From: [Clostridium] citroniae WAL-17108
GTDB taxonomy: Bacteria; Bacillota; Clostridia; Lachnospirales; Lachnospiraceae
DNA: 64,000 bases
Reading direction: 5' to 3'
Assembly: GCF_000233455.1 (NCBI RefSeq)
Contig: NZ_JH376423.1
Location: forward strand, 248,001 to 312,000
In this document: positions 17,598 through 25,795 of the stretch, piece after piece
How positions within the stretch are numbered: position 1 is the stretch's first letter
Layout of the letters: every line of letters begins with the position of its first letter
Position numbers and translations under genes: made by a program
Notes under the pieces: model-generated
Seen by the model: only the letters and a program-made list of their open reading frames with translations
Databases searched by the model: none
Told to the model about the DNA's origin: nothing

Positions 17598-18014
17598 ATG
17601 CCGGTCATTGAAGAATTAATCTGCACAGAGCAGGATGGCACCATTAGTTTTGGCAATTATACGTTAGGGCAAAAGGCAAAGAAGTCCGATTTTGAATATC
17701 AAGGGGATATGTACAAGGTCAAGACCTACAATGAGATTACCAAGCTGGAGCGCAATGACATGTTTGTATATGAATCTGTTCCGGGAACCGCAGCAGAGCA
17801 TTTCAAGGTTACGGATGAGGGCGTGGAGTTCACAGTAGAAGGAAGCAAGGATGCGCAGATCACGATTCAGCTGGAGAATGATACAGACTACGAAGTTTAC
17901 GTAAACGATGCAGCCGTGGGCAATATGAAGACCAACATGAGCGGTAAGCTCAGCGTAAGCGTGGAGTTGGAAGAGGGCCTGGCAGTCAATGTCAAGGCGA
18001 TCAGGAGAGTATAA
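17598..18014 (+). CDS. Small conserved protein of unknown function between clpC and radA
   Basis: 138 residues, acidic, predicted mostly beta strand, with no signal peptide or membrane segment. The start MPVIEELICTEQDGTISFGNY and the repeated short Gly/Asn-turn strands suggest a small beta-sandwich. Similar proteins in Lachnospiraceae are sometimes labelled endosialidase, but no catalytic motif can be seen and I do not support that name. A ribosome site GCAGGAGG lies 8 bases before the ATG, and a TATAAT-like box is upstream near 17547, so it may have its own promoter. Confidence 0.7.
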   Translation: MPVIEELICTEQDGTISFGNYTLGQKAKKSDFEYQGDMYKVKTYNEITKLERNDMFVYESVPGTAAEHFKVTDEGVEFTVEGSKDAQITIQLENDTDYEVYVNDAAVGNMKTNMSGKLSVSVELEEGLAVNVKAIRRV

Positions 18015-18111
18015 TATGCAGGAAGCGGGCTGGAAGAGATTCCAGCCTGTTTCTATACAGAGCAGATCATATACGGCGTATTGGCTGACAAAAGGAATCC
18101 GGGAGGAAAGA

Positions 18112-19494
18112 ATGGCAAAAGCAAGGACAACCGCGTTTTTTTGTAAAGAGTGCGGATATGAATCTTCAAAATGGATGGGACAATGCCCAGCGTGTAAGGA
18201 ATGGAACTCCCTGGTGGAGGAGCCGGTGTCCAAAACGCCGGCCGGCAGTCTTGGACGCATGGGGGGCGGCAGCTCAAAGCCGGCAGCTTTGACAGCCAGG
18301 CCATCCCTTTTATCGGAAATCGATTTGGATGAGCAGGACAGGATCCCCACTGGCTTCCGGGAGCTGGACCGGGTGCTGGGAGATGGTATTGTGGCAGGTT
18401 CCCTGGTATTGGTGGGAGGGGATCCGGGTATAGGGAAATCCACCCTTCTTCTTCAGGTGTGCAGGCACCTGGCCGGAGCGGGGCAGAAAGTGTTATACAT
18501 ATCAGGTGAGGAGTCGCTGAAGCAGATTAAGATGAGGGCAAACCGTATCGGACCCGTGACAGGGGAACTGAAATTCCTGTGTGAAACCAGCCTGGAACAT
18601 ATTGAACAGGCCATAGACGCTGAAAAGCCCCAGATCGCAGTCATTGACTCCATCCAGACCATGTACCGGGAGGAGATATCCTCTGCCCCGGGAAGCGTCA
18701 GCCAGGTAAGGGAGTCCACCAGTATTCTCATGCAGATCGCCAAAAGCCGCGGGATCGCTATCTTCGTGGTGGGGCATGTTACCAAGGAGGGTGTGGTGGC
18801 CGGTCCCAGGGTGCTGGAGCATATGGTGGACACGGTGCTTTACTTTGAGGGGGACAGGCATGCTTCCTACAGGATTTTGAGAGGTGTAAAGAACAGGTTT
18901 GGCTCCACCAATGAGATCGGCGTGTTTGAGATGCAGGAGGAGGGGCTGGTGGAGGTTGAGAACCCTTCCGAATATATGCTGGACGGCCGGCCGGAGGAGG
19001 CCTCAGGAGCAGTGGTTTCCTGTTCCTTTGAGGGCACCAGGCCCATTCTGCTGGAGGTCCAGGCCCTGGTGACCGAGACAAATTTCGGTATGCCCCGGCG
19101 CACGGCCGCGGGTACGGATTATAACCGGGTGAATCTTCTGATGGCTGTTCTGGAAAAGCGGTGCCGCTACGAGATGTCCCGTCTGGACGCCTATGTCAAC
19201 ATTGCCGGAGGCATGAAGATGAATGAACCTGCATTGGATCTGGCCATTGTCATGGCCATCATCTCCAGTTATAAAGACCGGCCGGTGGACCCAAAGATGC
19301 TGATATTCGGAGAGGTGGGACTGTCAGGAGAGGTGAGAGCCGTGTCCCAGGCAGGGCAGCGGGTGAGCGAGGCTGCCAAGCTGGGCTTTACCTCCTGCGT
19401 GCTGCCAAAGGTGTGCGCGGATAAGATGAAGCCGGTGGAGGGGATTAAGATAATTGGAGTGGCCAATGTGCGGGAGGCCATTGGCGTGATCTAG
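18112..19494 (+). CDS. radA: RadA, DNA repair/recombination ATPase
   Basis: 460 residues. It begins with the C4 zinc finger (FFCKECGYESSKWMGQCPACKEW), then a RecA-type ATPase core with GGDPGIGKSTL and ISGEES, the RadA-specific LKNRFGSTNE-like segment (here VKNRFGSTNEIGVFEM), and a C-terminal Lon-protease-like domain (LDLAIVMAIIS). RadA acts as a branch-migration helicase in homologous recombination. The start at 18112 is set by GGGAGG; upstream in-frame codons overlap the previous gene. It ends the clp cluster and is convergent with a GGDEF gene. Confidence 0.95.
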   Translation: MAKARTTAFFCKECGYESSKWMGQCPACKEWNSLVEEPVSKTPAGSLGRMGGGSSKPAALTARPSLLSEIDLDEQDRIPTGFRELDRVLGDGIVAGSLVLVGGDPGIGKSTLLLQVCRHLAGAGQKVLYISGEESLKQIKMRANRIGPVTGELKFLCETSLEHIEQAIDAEKPQIAVIDSIQTMYREEISSAPGSVSQVRESTSILMQIAKSRGIAIFVVGHVTKEGVVAGPRVLEHMVDTVLYFEGDRHASYRILRGVKNRFGSTNEIGVFEMQEEGLVEVENPSEYMLDGRPEEASGAVVSCSFEGTRPILLEVQALVTETNFGMPRRTAAGTDYNRVNLLMAVLEKRCRYEMSRLDAYVNIAGGMKMNEPALDLAIVMAIISSYKDRPVDPKMLIFGEVGLSGEVRAVSQAGQRVSEAAKLGFTSCVLPKVCADKMKPVEGIKIIGVANVREAIGVI

Positions 19495-19520
19495 GAGAGC
19501 GGATCCGGACAATTGCGGTT

Positions 19521-21212
19521 TCAGGCCGGGGGAGCATAGGAGAAACCGCCGTTGTGGGTTGCCTTGGCCCGATATAAGGCCGCGTCCGCTGCTTTGATCA
19601 GCTGGGAATAGCTGTCTCCCTGGCGGGCGGTAACAGCCCCTGCGGACAGGGTAATGGGAGGCATATTTCTCCGGGATGCCTCTGCGGCGATGGTATGATT
19701 GATATCATCAATGATCCGTTTGGCCACGGAATAGTCCTCTGTTTTGGACACGAATATGGCAAACTCATCTCCATGGAGCCGGGAGGCAAGGTCAATGGTG
19801 CGGATACGCCCAACGATCATTTGGGCGGACAGCTTGATGACTTCATCGCCAACGGAATGCCCGTAATTATCATTGATCGCTTTAAAGCGGTCTCCGTCCA
19901 GCATAATAAGGATCCCGGATTCGTCCTTTTCCATGGAATTCAGGTATTCTGCAACATTTTTCCGGAATGATTTAAAATTCATCATGCCGGTCAGGTCATC
20001 TATGGCAGCCGCCTTCTGGGCAACGGACAGGGCCAGTTCCAGGCGCCGCTGCGTCTGTCCAAGCTCTATGTATGCTGCTTTCAGTTCACGGCTTTTCCGG
20101 TCCTTGCTTATACGCCCAAGGATGTAGAAAAGGAGAAGTTCCAAAAGCAGGAGAGGGACCAGCCAGATCTGGACCGAGGACTTCAGCATGGAGGCCACGG
20201 GTACCAGGGTGAGGGAGTGGTAACCATTCCCGGGCTGAAGATATCCAAAGTAGGTGCTGTTCCCGGATTTTACGGTGAGAACCGTGGATGTTTGGTCCAA
20301 AAGATTGGACAGGCCGGCATCAATGCCTTTCCTGAAAGAGAGAAATGCTTCTGCGGACTGAATCTGCTCCTTTAGCTTTTCTGTCTGTGCGTCCGAAAGG
20401 CTGCCGGCAGCTGCAGGTATATGCTCCTGCTCCGGGCCGGCCTTTGTTTCTTCCGGGGAAGCCCCGGTTTCCGCTATGGAAGCCCCGGTTTCCTTTATGG
20501 AAGCCCTGGTTTCCTCTATGGAAGCTTTGATATCTTCCAGGGAATCCCAAAGGTTCCCTCCGAGATAGTCGGAGTTGGTGCTTCCGATCACGGTTCCGTT
20601 GTCATCAAAGATCATCATCTGCTCACGGTCATAGCTTACCAGGGAAGATACAAGATTCTGAATATTCCCCATTTTGATATCATAGGCAAAGACGGTCTGC
20701 TGATCCGGCTGAAGCTGGGAAATCGTGGACAGGATATAATGGTTGGCATAGCTCATGTATGGAGGAGTGAAGACAATGTCCCCCTTTCCTGCCGCGGCAT
20801 CCTTGTACCAGGGACGCTCTGTGGCTGTATAGCCGGTGCTTTCATATTCAGAGTAAGGCGTGTCCCAGCTGTACAGATAACGGCCCTGATAATACATATA
20901 AAGGCCGTCAAAGGTATCCCCTTCAATGTCCAGCATTTCCGAGTCAATGGATTTTAAGTAGTCCAGGACGTCATCGGGATCACGGTTGTCCTCTGTCTCC
21001 CTGGCCATCATGTGGGAGAACAGCTGGAAGGAGTGGATATAATTATTCATGACCCCATCGATCTGGCGTATGTTTTCCTCACCATGAGCGGCCATGGCGT
21101 TTTGGATATAAAAGGATTCCTTTTTTCCCAACAACAGAATCGCAATAAGATTAACTGCCAGAAAAACAGCGGTATACCCGAAGCGTTTATTCCATTTCCC
21201 CATAATTTTCAT
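19521..21212 (-). CDS. Membrane Cache-GGDEF protein (predicted diguanylate cyclase) with heptad repeat insert
   Basis: 563 residues. An N-terminal membrane helix (about 10-30), an extracellular Cache-type sensor (about 35-340) with another helix at about 345-365, then a coiled linker and a GGDEF domain. The signature reads LHGDEF (His480 for the first Gly), still with the catalytic DEF. It should make c-di-GMP in response to an outside ligand. Inside the sensor, residues about 228-262 are a seven-residue tandem repeat (ASIEETR, ASIKETG, ASIAETG, ASPEETK). The ATG at 21212 follows GGAGGG; an upstream start at 21257 is less likely. Confidence 0.85.
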   Translation of the reverse strand: MKIMGKWNKRFGYTAVFLAVNLIAILLLGKKESFYIQNAMAAHGEENIRQIDGVMNNYIHSFQLFSHMMARETEDNRDPDDVLDYLKSIDSEMLDIEGDTFDGLYMYYQGRYLYSWDTPYSEYESTGYTATERPWYKDAAAGKGDIVFTPPYMSYANHYILSTISQLQPDQQTVFAYDIKMGNIQNLVSSLVSYDREQMMIFDDNGTVIGSTNSDYLGGNLWDSLEDIKASIEETRASIKETGASIAETGASPEETKAGPEQEHIPAAAGSLSDAQTEKLKEQIQSAEAFLSFRKGIDAGLSNLLDQTSTVLTVKSGNSTYFGYLQPGNGYHSLTLVPVASMLKSSVQIWLVPLLLLELLLFYILGRISKDRKSRELKAAYIELGQTQRRLELALSVAQKAAAIDDLTGMMNFKSFRKNVAEYLNSMEKDESGILIMLDGDRFKAINDNYGHSVGDEVIKLSAQMIVGRIRTIDLASRLHGDEFAIFVSKTEDYSVAKRIIDDINHTIAAEASRRNMPPITLSAGAVTARQGDSYSQLIKAADAALYRAKATHNGGFSYAPPA

Positions 21213-21392
21213 GTTTCCCTCCGATAGACCTTCCTGCCTCTTTATGCGGTGACTCATAACTGATTTATTTTATAGAAATATCAAATCACCTGTCTTTCTA
21301 ACTATATTAGCACAGAAATATAACTGTGTCATTGATGTTGTGAATTGTTTAGAATTGTATGTATAATTTAGTCGCTTATTTTTAAAAAGTGG

Positions 21393-21421
21393 TTGACACT
21401 TTTCAAAACATGTGGTATTCT
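21393..21421 (+). promoter_or_regulatory. Promoter of the tRNA-Trp gene
   Basis: TTGACA (21393-21398), a 17-bp spacer and TATTCT (21416-21421), 30 bases before the mature tRNA 5' end. Confidence 0.75.
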
Positions 21422-21450
21422 AATTGAGGTTCGGAAATACAACAGACCAT

Positions 21451-21521
21451 AGGGGAATAGTTCAATGGTAGAGCAGCGGTCTCCAAAACCGTAGATGGGG
21501 GTTCGAGCCCCTCTTCCCCTG
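21451..21521 (+). tRNA. tRNA-Trp (anticodon CCA)
   Basis: A 71-nt cloverleaf. The acceptor arm AGGGGAA (21451-21457) pairs with TTCCCCT (21514-21520), with G21521 as discriminator. The D arm is followed by the anticodon loop TCTCCAAAA with anticodon CCA, and the T arm contains GGTTCGAGCCC. The 3' CCA is not encoded. A single tRNA with its own promoter and terminator. Confidence 0.95.
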
Positions 21522-21540
21522 CTGACTATTTTAACGAATA

Positions 21541-21600
21541 GCCCAACCCGAAGAAAGTCGAGAAGTCCTTATTTTATAAGGTTTCTGGGCTTTTTCTTTT
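21541..21600 (+). terminator. Terminator after tRNA-Trp
   Basis: An outer GCCCA/TGGGC pair (21541-21545, 21586-21590) and an inner AGAA-CCTTA/TAAGG-TTCT stem (21561-21585) lead into a T-rich tract at 21591-21600. Confidence 0.65.
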
Positions 21601-21661
21601 TGCTTTTTTTCTAATATCACGTCTGTTACAGTCTTTGATTGTGGGGCAAAACTCCTTCGGA

Positions 21662-21794
21662 CCCCAATCACCGTATTTTGGCGGCTGGCAGGGCAACGGA
21701 TGGAGGCGTACTGGGTGTACGCCGACTGACGTTAACGCGGCCAGCCGCCAAAACACGGCGGTTGGGGCGTGTATCCCCTTGTCCACTGAGGGTA
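21662..21794. repeat. Long imperfect palindrome carrying the end sequence of a dispersed element
   Basis: Arms of 28 bp at 21662-21689 and 21740-21767 are complementary apart from three G-U-compatible changes (core GGCGGCTGGC/GCCAGCCGCC). Eight bases beyond the right arm is CCCCTTGTCCACTGAGGGTA (21775-21794), identical to the terminal inverted repeat of the element at 55880-55980. The left copy of that 20-mer is absent here, so this looks like one end of a related palindromic element. Confidence 0.75.
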
Positions 21795-22155
21795 AATAAT
21801 AATGAATAAAAAATAAATCCTTATGGGGCTAGAGAGAGATTCTTTTATGTTAAAATATTGTGATATAGGTATTGACTGACTGCATTTGTCTGATATCAAT
21901 TAATTATATAGCAAAATTTTGTAAATATTTCATATATTGAAGGATATGAATCCAATAAATATGTTATAATCATTATAGATAAAATAATCACAATCTGGCA
22001 GAGTTTTAGAAAGTAACATATTTTATAAAAGTAAAATACTTAACTTATAAAAAGTAATATCACACATTGAAACCCTTCTGAAGCGTACCTCATGGCATAT
22101 TTTTCCAATTAACGATATAATTTTTACATACTTGTAGAATGTAGGAGGAATCTTC
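21795..22155. other. AT-rich spacer without recognised genes
   Basis: About 360 bp, far richer in A and T than the first 20 kb. No open frame, tRNA or clear terminator was found. AGGAGG at about 22142-22147 belongs to the next gene. The composition shift begins here, directly after tRNA-Trp, and suggests acquired DNA. Confidence 0.5.
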
Positions 22156-22419
22156 ATGAATGAGAAAAAGCTTATGTTTCAAGACTATTTAAGAAGTCAA
22201 ATTCATATGTACCGTAACTTTCATGCTTTCTCTCAAGAATATATGGCGGAAGCCCTACGTGTCTCGCCGCGATCATATATTGATCAAGAACATGGAAAGT
22301 ATGGATTTTCTGCCATGACATTGGTATACTATGTTTTTTTATTAACAGACGAAGAGATTCTGATCTTCTTCAAGGAGTTGAAAATTTTGATAGGAAGGAG
22401 GAATGGAGATGCTGCATAA
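22156..22419 (+). CDS. Small XRE-like helix-turn-helix protein
   Basis: 87 residues. The stretch FSQEYMAEALRVSPRSYIDQEHGKYGFSAMTLVYYVF resembles a Cro/CI-type helix-turn-helix with its following helix, though short and diverged. TAGGAGGAA stands before the ATG. The next gene, a Spo0A-like DNA-binding domain, starts 11 bases before this stop, so the two are coupled. Role unknown; a two-part regulator or a plasmid or island control pair are possibilities. Confidence 0.65.
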   Translation: MNEKKLMFQDYLRSQIHMYRNFHAFSQEYMAEALRVSPRSYIDQEHGKYGFSAMTLVYYVFLLTDEEILIFFKELKILIGRRNGDAA

Positions 22420-22768
22420 ACCCGTATTTGATTCTTCAGAAATACATACATTACTGACTCTGCTTGGAGCAGACTTGCATTATATCGGATATCGTTACAC
22501 GGAATATGCTCTTTTGCTTATGAAAGAAGATGAGGAGTGCATACATTCTGTTACTAAATGTCTATATCCTGAAATCGCGAAACAGTATCAAACATCATGT
22601 AATTCGGTAGAACGAAATATTAGGACTTTATCGCAAGTAGCATGGAGATCTGAGCCACGCCTTCTTCAAAAACTGGCTGGTCATAGGCTAGATAGAAGGC
22701 CAACCTCTAGTCAATTTCTTGCAATACTTTTTGCGTATCTTAGTAGTTCAGGCAATTTAAAAATTTAA
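22409..22768 (+). CDS. Orphan Spo0A C-terminal-domain (DNA-binding) protein
   Basis: About 119 residues matching only the Spo0A effector domain: LLTLLGADLHYIGYRYTEYAL, then SVTKCLYPEIAKQYQTSCNSVERNIRTLSQVAW, close to the family's recognition-helix segment. There is no receiver domain, so phosphorylation cannot control it. AAGGAGG lies 7 bases before the ATG at 22409 but only 1 base before the ATG at 22403, which decides the start. It could bind 0A-box-like sites and compete with or mimic Spo0A. Such orphan domains occur in gut clostridia, often in mobile regions. Confidence 0.78.
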   Translation: MLHKPVFDSSEIHTLLTLLGADLHYIGYRYTEYALLLMKEDEECIHSVTKCLYPEIAKQYQTSCNSVERNIRTLSQVAWRSEPRLLQKLAGHRLDRRPTSSQFLAILFAYLSSSGNLKI

Positions 22769-22781
22769 GCTTAATACTTAT

Positions 22782-22812
22782 GGGGCAGTCGGTTAATACC
22801 GAATTCCGCCCC
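22782..22812 (+). terminator. Possible terminator after the Spo0A_C gene
   Basis: GGGGC...GCCCC outer arms (22782-22786, 22808-22812) with an inner TCGGT/ACCGA pair. The following sequence is only moderately T-rich. Confidence 0.4.
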
Positions 22813-22816
22813 TTCC

Positions 22817-23050
22817 TTAAATCAAGTGCCTTTTACAAATATTTAAGCATACCACTTCCTGAATCGGAGCAGGTGAAGGCTCCTCTTTGGAAATCAACTC
22901 AGGGATTTCACAGCAGGCCTTCTTCCTAAGTCTACGGACCCGGTTGTAAAAGGTTTCCGGATGGATACCGTGCTCCTTGCACCACTGATAATCGGAGAAG
23001 CCACTGTTCATGCATTTGTATATAGGAATGTTGAGTTCGACAGGGCTCGG
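22817..23050 (-). mobile_element. Remnant of an IS66-family accessory gene (TnpA/OrfA)
   Basis: A reverse-strand frame of about 64 codons from 23011 reads MNSGFSDYQWCKEHGIHPETFYNRVRRLRKKA in two overlapping parts, the typical CxxxGI...FYxWxxRLR helix-turn-helix of IS66 OrfA. Upstream codons to 23050 (SPVELNIPIYKC) do not fit the IS66 N-terminus and look like a foreign junction, possibly the end of another IS transposase. No tnpB or tnpC and no terminal repeats remain, so the element is dead. Confidence 0.65.
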
Positions 23051-23571
23051 TGAAGAAAAGTCATTAATAGAATTAAAAATTGCAGATATAGAAGAATAGA
23101 ACCTTATGATGGCTGGTTTTAGGAATCGTCATATTAAAAAATTGGAAAAGGACAATATAGGATTTGCCTAAAACAACGGGCAGAACGCCTTATATACAAT
23201 GGAGTGATGAAGATGGGGGAAAGAAAAGAAGAAAAAATAAACGGTGTTATTTACAGTATACCTCCAAGTGCAAATTAAACCTTGGCTACAAATATCATCC
23301 GGATATCAATGATGGGGACATGACGGTCAAAAAGGATATTTACTACATCCATTGACGGCATATGAACTCAGAATCGAGGACATCCCCCGCCGTAATCCGC
23401 ATAAAAGAACACAAGCCTTTCTCTTTACCGCAAAATGTGGTATAATAAAAGACATTAGGGTGATGTCGGTCATTGGCTCTGCGGATAGAGAATGACTGAA
23501 ATCTCTCTTATATTCTATCTTTGAAATTTGGCGGTATTAAGGAGGTTGTGGTGTATTGCATTTGAAACACC
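23051..23571. other. Intergenic stretch, scrambled, no supported gene
   Basis: Short open frames exist (for example 63 codons from a TTG at 23164, Lys/Arg-rich) but none shows a ribosome site plus a recognisable family. A TATAAT-like GTATAATAAAA sits near 23441 and AAGGAGG is at 23539-23545, about 25 bases before the LysR ATG. It is probably decayed insertion DNA that supplies the LysR promoter. Confidence 0.4.
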
Positions 23572-24501
23572 ATGCAAATAAATATGAATGTTGAATATTA
23601 TAAAAATTTTATAATGATTGCTGATTACGGGACGTTGACTCAAGCCTCGGAAGAATTACATATTGTACAGTCCGCGCTGTCTAACCAGGTAAAGCTATTG
23701 GAAAAAGAATATAATGCTTCGCTGTTTATCAGAAAGTCAAAGGGCTTGGAATTGACGGAAGCGGGCAAGATCCTGTATCCGATCGCAAAGCAGATCGCAC
23801 ATTGTGAAGAAACCGCACACAGAGATATTGATTGTTTATTAAACGGGGTGATCGGAACCGTAAGGATCGGACTTACCATGGCCCATCCTGACCTTGTCCT
23901 TAATAATATCCTGACAAATTTTAAGATCGCCCATCCGCGGATCGGGTATAGTATTTTTGAACGGCCGTCTGAAGAAATCATAGAACTTTTAATACAGAAT
24001 AAGATCGATGTTGGTTTTATCAGACAGCGTAAAGCCATGTCGCCGTTGGTCAGGAAAGAGTTGGTGATCAAGCAGAAGTTCCATGTCTGTTGCGCGAAAG
24101 GCAACCCGTGGATATCCGAGGATGTTGATAAGGTATCCATTCGGGATTTAGATAATATCCCTCTTGCCATTCCCAGAACATTTGAAAACGTTTTACGGTT
24201 ATCGTTCCAAAAGTTTGGAGTTAACCCTAACATTACCTGTGTATCGGGTTCAAGGCTTTATACTGTTATGCTGGCGCAGGCCATGGCAGGCATTGGGATT
24301 GTCTGTATATCTGATGTGAAAGATCTGGCGGCAAAAGATGTCTTTGTACGTCCGCTTGTAGATATTGAAGGGGAAAAAAGCGGTGATGTCAGTGCTGACA
24401 GGCATGTTATCGTATCATCAGAGCATCCGCTGTCATCCGCCACCGCGCATTTTATCAGCTTTTGCAGGGAGATGATTGAAAATTCCCACCCCTCCTCCTA
24501 A
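23572..24501 (+). CDS. LysR-family transcriptional regulator
   Basis: 309 residues. The N-terminal winged helix (YYKNFIMIADYGTLTQASEELHIVQSALSNQVKLLEKEY) is followed by a two-lobed periplasmic-binding-type effector domain from about residue 95. The start may be 23572 or the ATG at 23584 (MNVEYY); neither has a well-spaced ribosome site. It is followed by a terminator and then by a URO-D-type methyltransferase and a DASS transporter in the same direction. It probably controls them through repeated TATCTAA boxes at 24593-24663. The effector is unknown. Confidence 0.85.
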   Translation: MQINMNVEYYKNFIMIADYGTLTQASEELHIVQSALSNQVKLLEKEYNASLFIRKSKGLELTEAGKILYPIAKQIAHCEETAHRDIDCLLNGVIGTVRIGLTMAHPDLVLNNILTNFKIAHPRIGYSIFERPSEEIIELLIQNKIDVGFIRQRKAMSPLVRKELVIKQKFHVCCAKGNPWISEDVDKVSIRDLDNIPLAIPRTFENVLRLSFQKFGVNPNITCVSGSRLYTVMLAQAMAGIGIVCISDVKDLAAKDVFVRPLVDIEGEKSGDVSADRHVIVSSEHPLSSATAHFISFCREMIENSHPSS

Positions 24502-24563
24502 AGCATTTTGATGCTTGTTTATGAGCTAAATCATCCTAAAATCTTACTAAATAATTTTCAATT

Positions 24564-24590
24564 AAAGGCAATGTTTTGTTGCCTTTTTTT
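24564..24590 (+). terminator. Rho-independent terminator after the LysR gene
   Basis: AAAGGCAA (24564-24571) pairs with TTGCCTTT (24579-24586), followed by a run of T to 24590. Confidence 0.88.
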
Positions 24591-24592
24591 GA

Positions 24593-24663
24593 TATCTAAT
24601 TTTTAGATACAATATATCTAATTTTTGTGATTCTAATTCGACAAAAATAGTGATATTATCTAA
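24593..24663 (+). promoter_or_regulatory. Repeated TATCTAA boxes, likely LysR target
   Basis: TATCTAA-TTT-TTAGATA (24593-24609) is a perfect 7-bp inverted repeat. Two more direct TATCTAA copies lie at 24615-24621 and 24657-24663. They fill the space between the LysR terminator and the next operon, as activator sites of LysR proteins often do. A clear -35/-10 pair could not be assigned. Confidence 0.5.
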
Positions 24664-24728
24664 TAGTAAATAAACAATCAACGCGGGTTTATTTGTGATA
24701 TTAAAATTTTATGAAAGGGGGAAAGGGC

Positions 24729-25760
24729 ATGTGGTCTAAAAAAGAAAGGCTGGAGGCAGTTTTAAACGGAGAGAAGGCGGATCGTGTTCCGGTATCTGCA
24801 TGGAGACATTTTTTAGAAGATGAACATAGCGGAGCTGAAAGATTTGCAAATAAAATGCTTGAATTTCAGAATACATATGACTGGGACTATATCAAACTTC
24901 AACCCAGAGCTTCTTCTTTTTGCGAAGCATGGGGGCAGAAATACTCCTATGACGATTACATGGGATCGGTTGTTGCGCCATGTATAGACCCGTTGCTTCA
25001 TGGGGATGAGAACCTTGGAAAAGAATTAGAAAAAATTGTTGAGCTGACAGGAAATGAGGATGTATTTCTTGAGCAGATAGACGCAGTGAAACAAGTGATC
25101 GCTGGGTCTAAAGGCACTCCTGTTTTCCATACGATTTTTTGTCCGGGCGCGGTGTTTGAAATGTTTTTTGGACAAATTGCTTCCGGAAGATATCGACCCA
25201 CATCCAAGGAAGGCTTAGTGAGGGCGATTCAAGATTATCCGCAGCTTACCGATCAGGCTATGAGAAACATTACCGTTTCTTTGGCAAAATACGGGGAGAA
25301 ACTGGTGAAAACAGGGCTCTACGGTATTTTTTATAGTTCGGCGGCACTGGCAAGAACTGGTTATCTTACAAAGGAAGAGTGGGAGCGTTACGTCAGAAAA
25401 TATGATCTTATGCTGATCGATGCTTTAAAACCTGCGAAGATATGGGTTCACACCTGCGGAATTAATTCAAATCCTGAGTACTTTACCGACTATCCGATTG
25501 ATATCCTTCACTGGGCGGAATCCGCAACAGGAAATGTAAAATTGGATAGCGCTAAAAACTGGATTGGAAAGATTACGCCAATGGGCGGCTGTGATGAACG
25601 GCTGTTCGGCCAAAATAAAGCATTAGAAATAAGTGCAATGGCCCATAATGCCATTGAAAGAATGAAAGACCAGCCGTTTATTCTGGGGCCTGATTGCTCC
25701 ATCTCAGTCAATACGCAAGAGGATGAACTTAAGGCATTCCGCGCGTCTGTTGAGGACTGA
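24729..25760 (+). CDS. URO-D-superfamily methyltransferase-like protein (MtaA/MtgA type)
   Basis: 343 residues from the ATG at 24729, which follows GGGGGAAAGGG; the upstream ATG at 24711 has no site. The fold is that of uroporphyrinogen decarboxylase (KKERLEAVLNGEKADRVPVSAWRHF). His241-x-Cys243 (VHTCG) and a later Cys288 (GGCDE) match the zinc ligands of the methylcobamide-dependent methyltransferase branch, not haem biosynthesis. No corrinoid protein or haem gene is nearby. With a LysR regulator and an anion transporter it may handle an imported methylated or aromatic compound. The exact substrate cannot be read from sequence. Confidence 0.72.
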   Translation: MWSKKERLEAVLNGEKADRVPVSAWRHFLEDEHSGAERFANKMLEFQNTYDWDYIKLQPRASSFCEAWGQKYSYDDYMGSVVAPCIDPLLHGDENLGKELEKIVELTGNEDVFLEQIDAVKQVIAGSKGTPVFHTIFCPGAVFEMFFGQIASGRYRPTSKEGLVRAIQDYPQLTDQAMRNITVSLAKYGEKLVKTGLYGIFYSSAALARTGYLTKEEWERYVRKYDLMLIDALKPAKIWVHTCGINSNPEYFTDYPIDILHWAESATGNVKLDSAKNWIGKITPMGGCDERLFGQNKALEISAMAHNAIERMKDQPFILGPDCSISVNTQEDELKAFRASVED

Positions 25761-25795
25761 TCGAATCATTAAGATAGTAAGAGGAGGGTTATGTT

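Noticed and set aside
21451-21521. Integration site (att) at the tRNA-Trp 3' end
   Set aside because: No second copy of the tRNA end was seen downstream and no integrase gene lies in the window.
21574-21786. 70-codon reverse frame behind tRNA-Trp
   Set aside because: It lies wholly in the palindromic repeat and terminator; no ribosome site and its sequence follows from the repeat arms.
23164-23355. 63-codon Lys-rich frame starting at TTG
   Set aside because: No ribosome site, no recognisable family, and it lies in scrambled insertion DNA.
24729-25760. Haem-pathway uroporphyrinogen decarboxylase (hemE)
   Set aside because: His-x-Cys and a later Cys match the zinc methyltransferase branch, and no haem genes are nearby.
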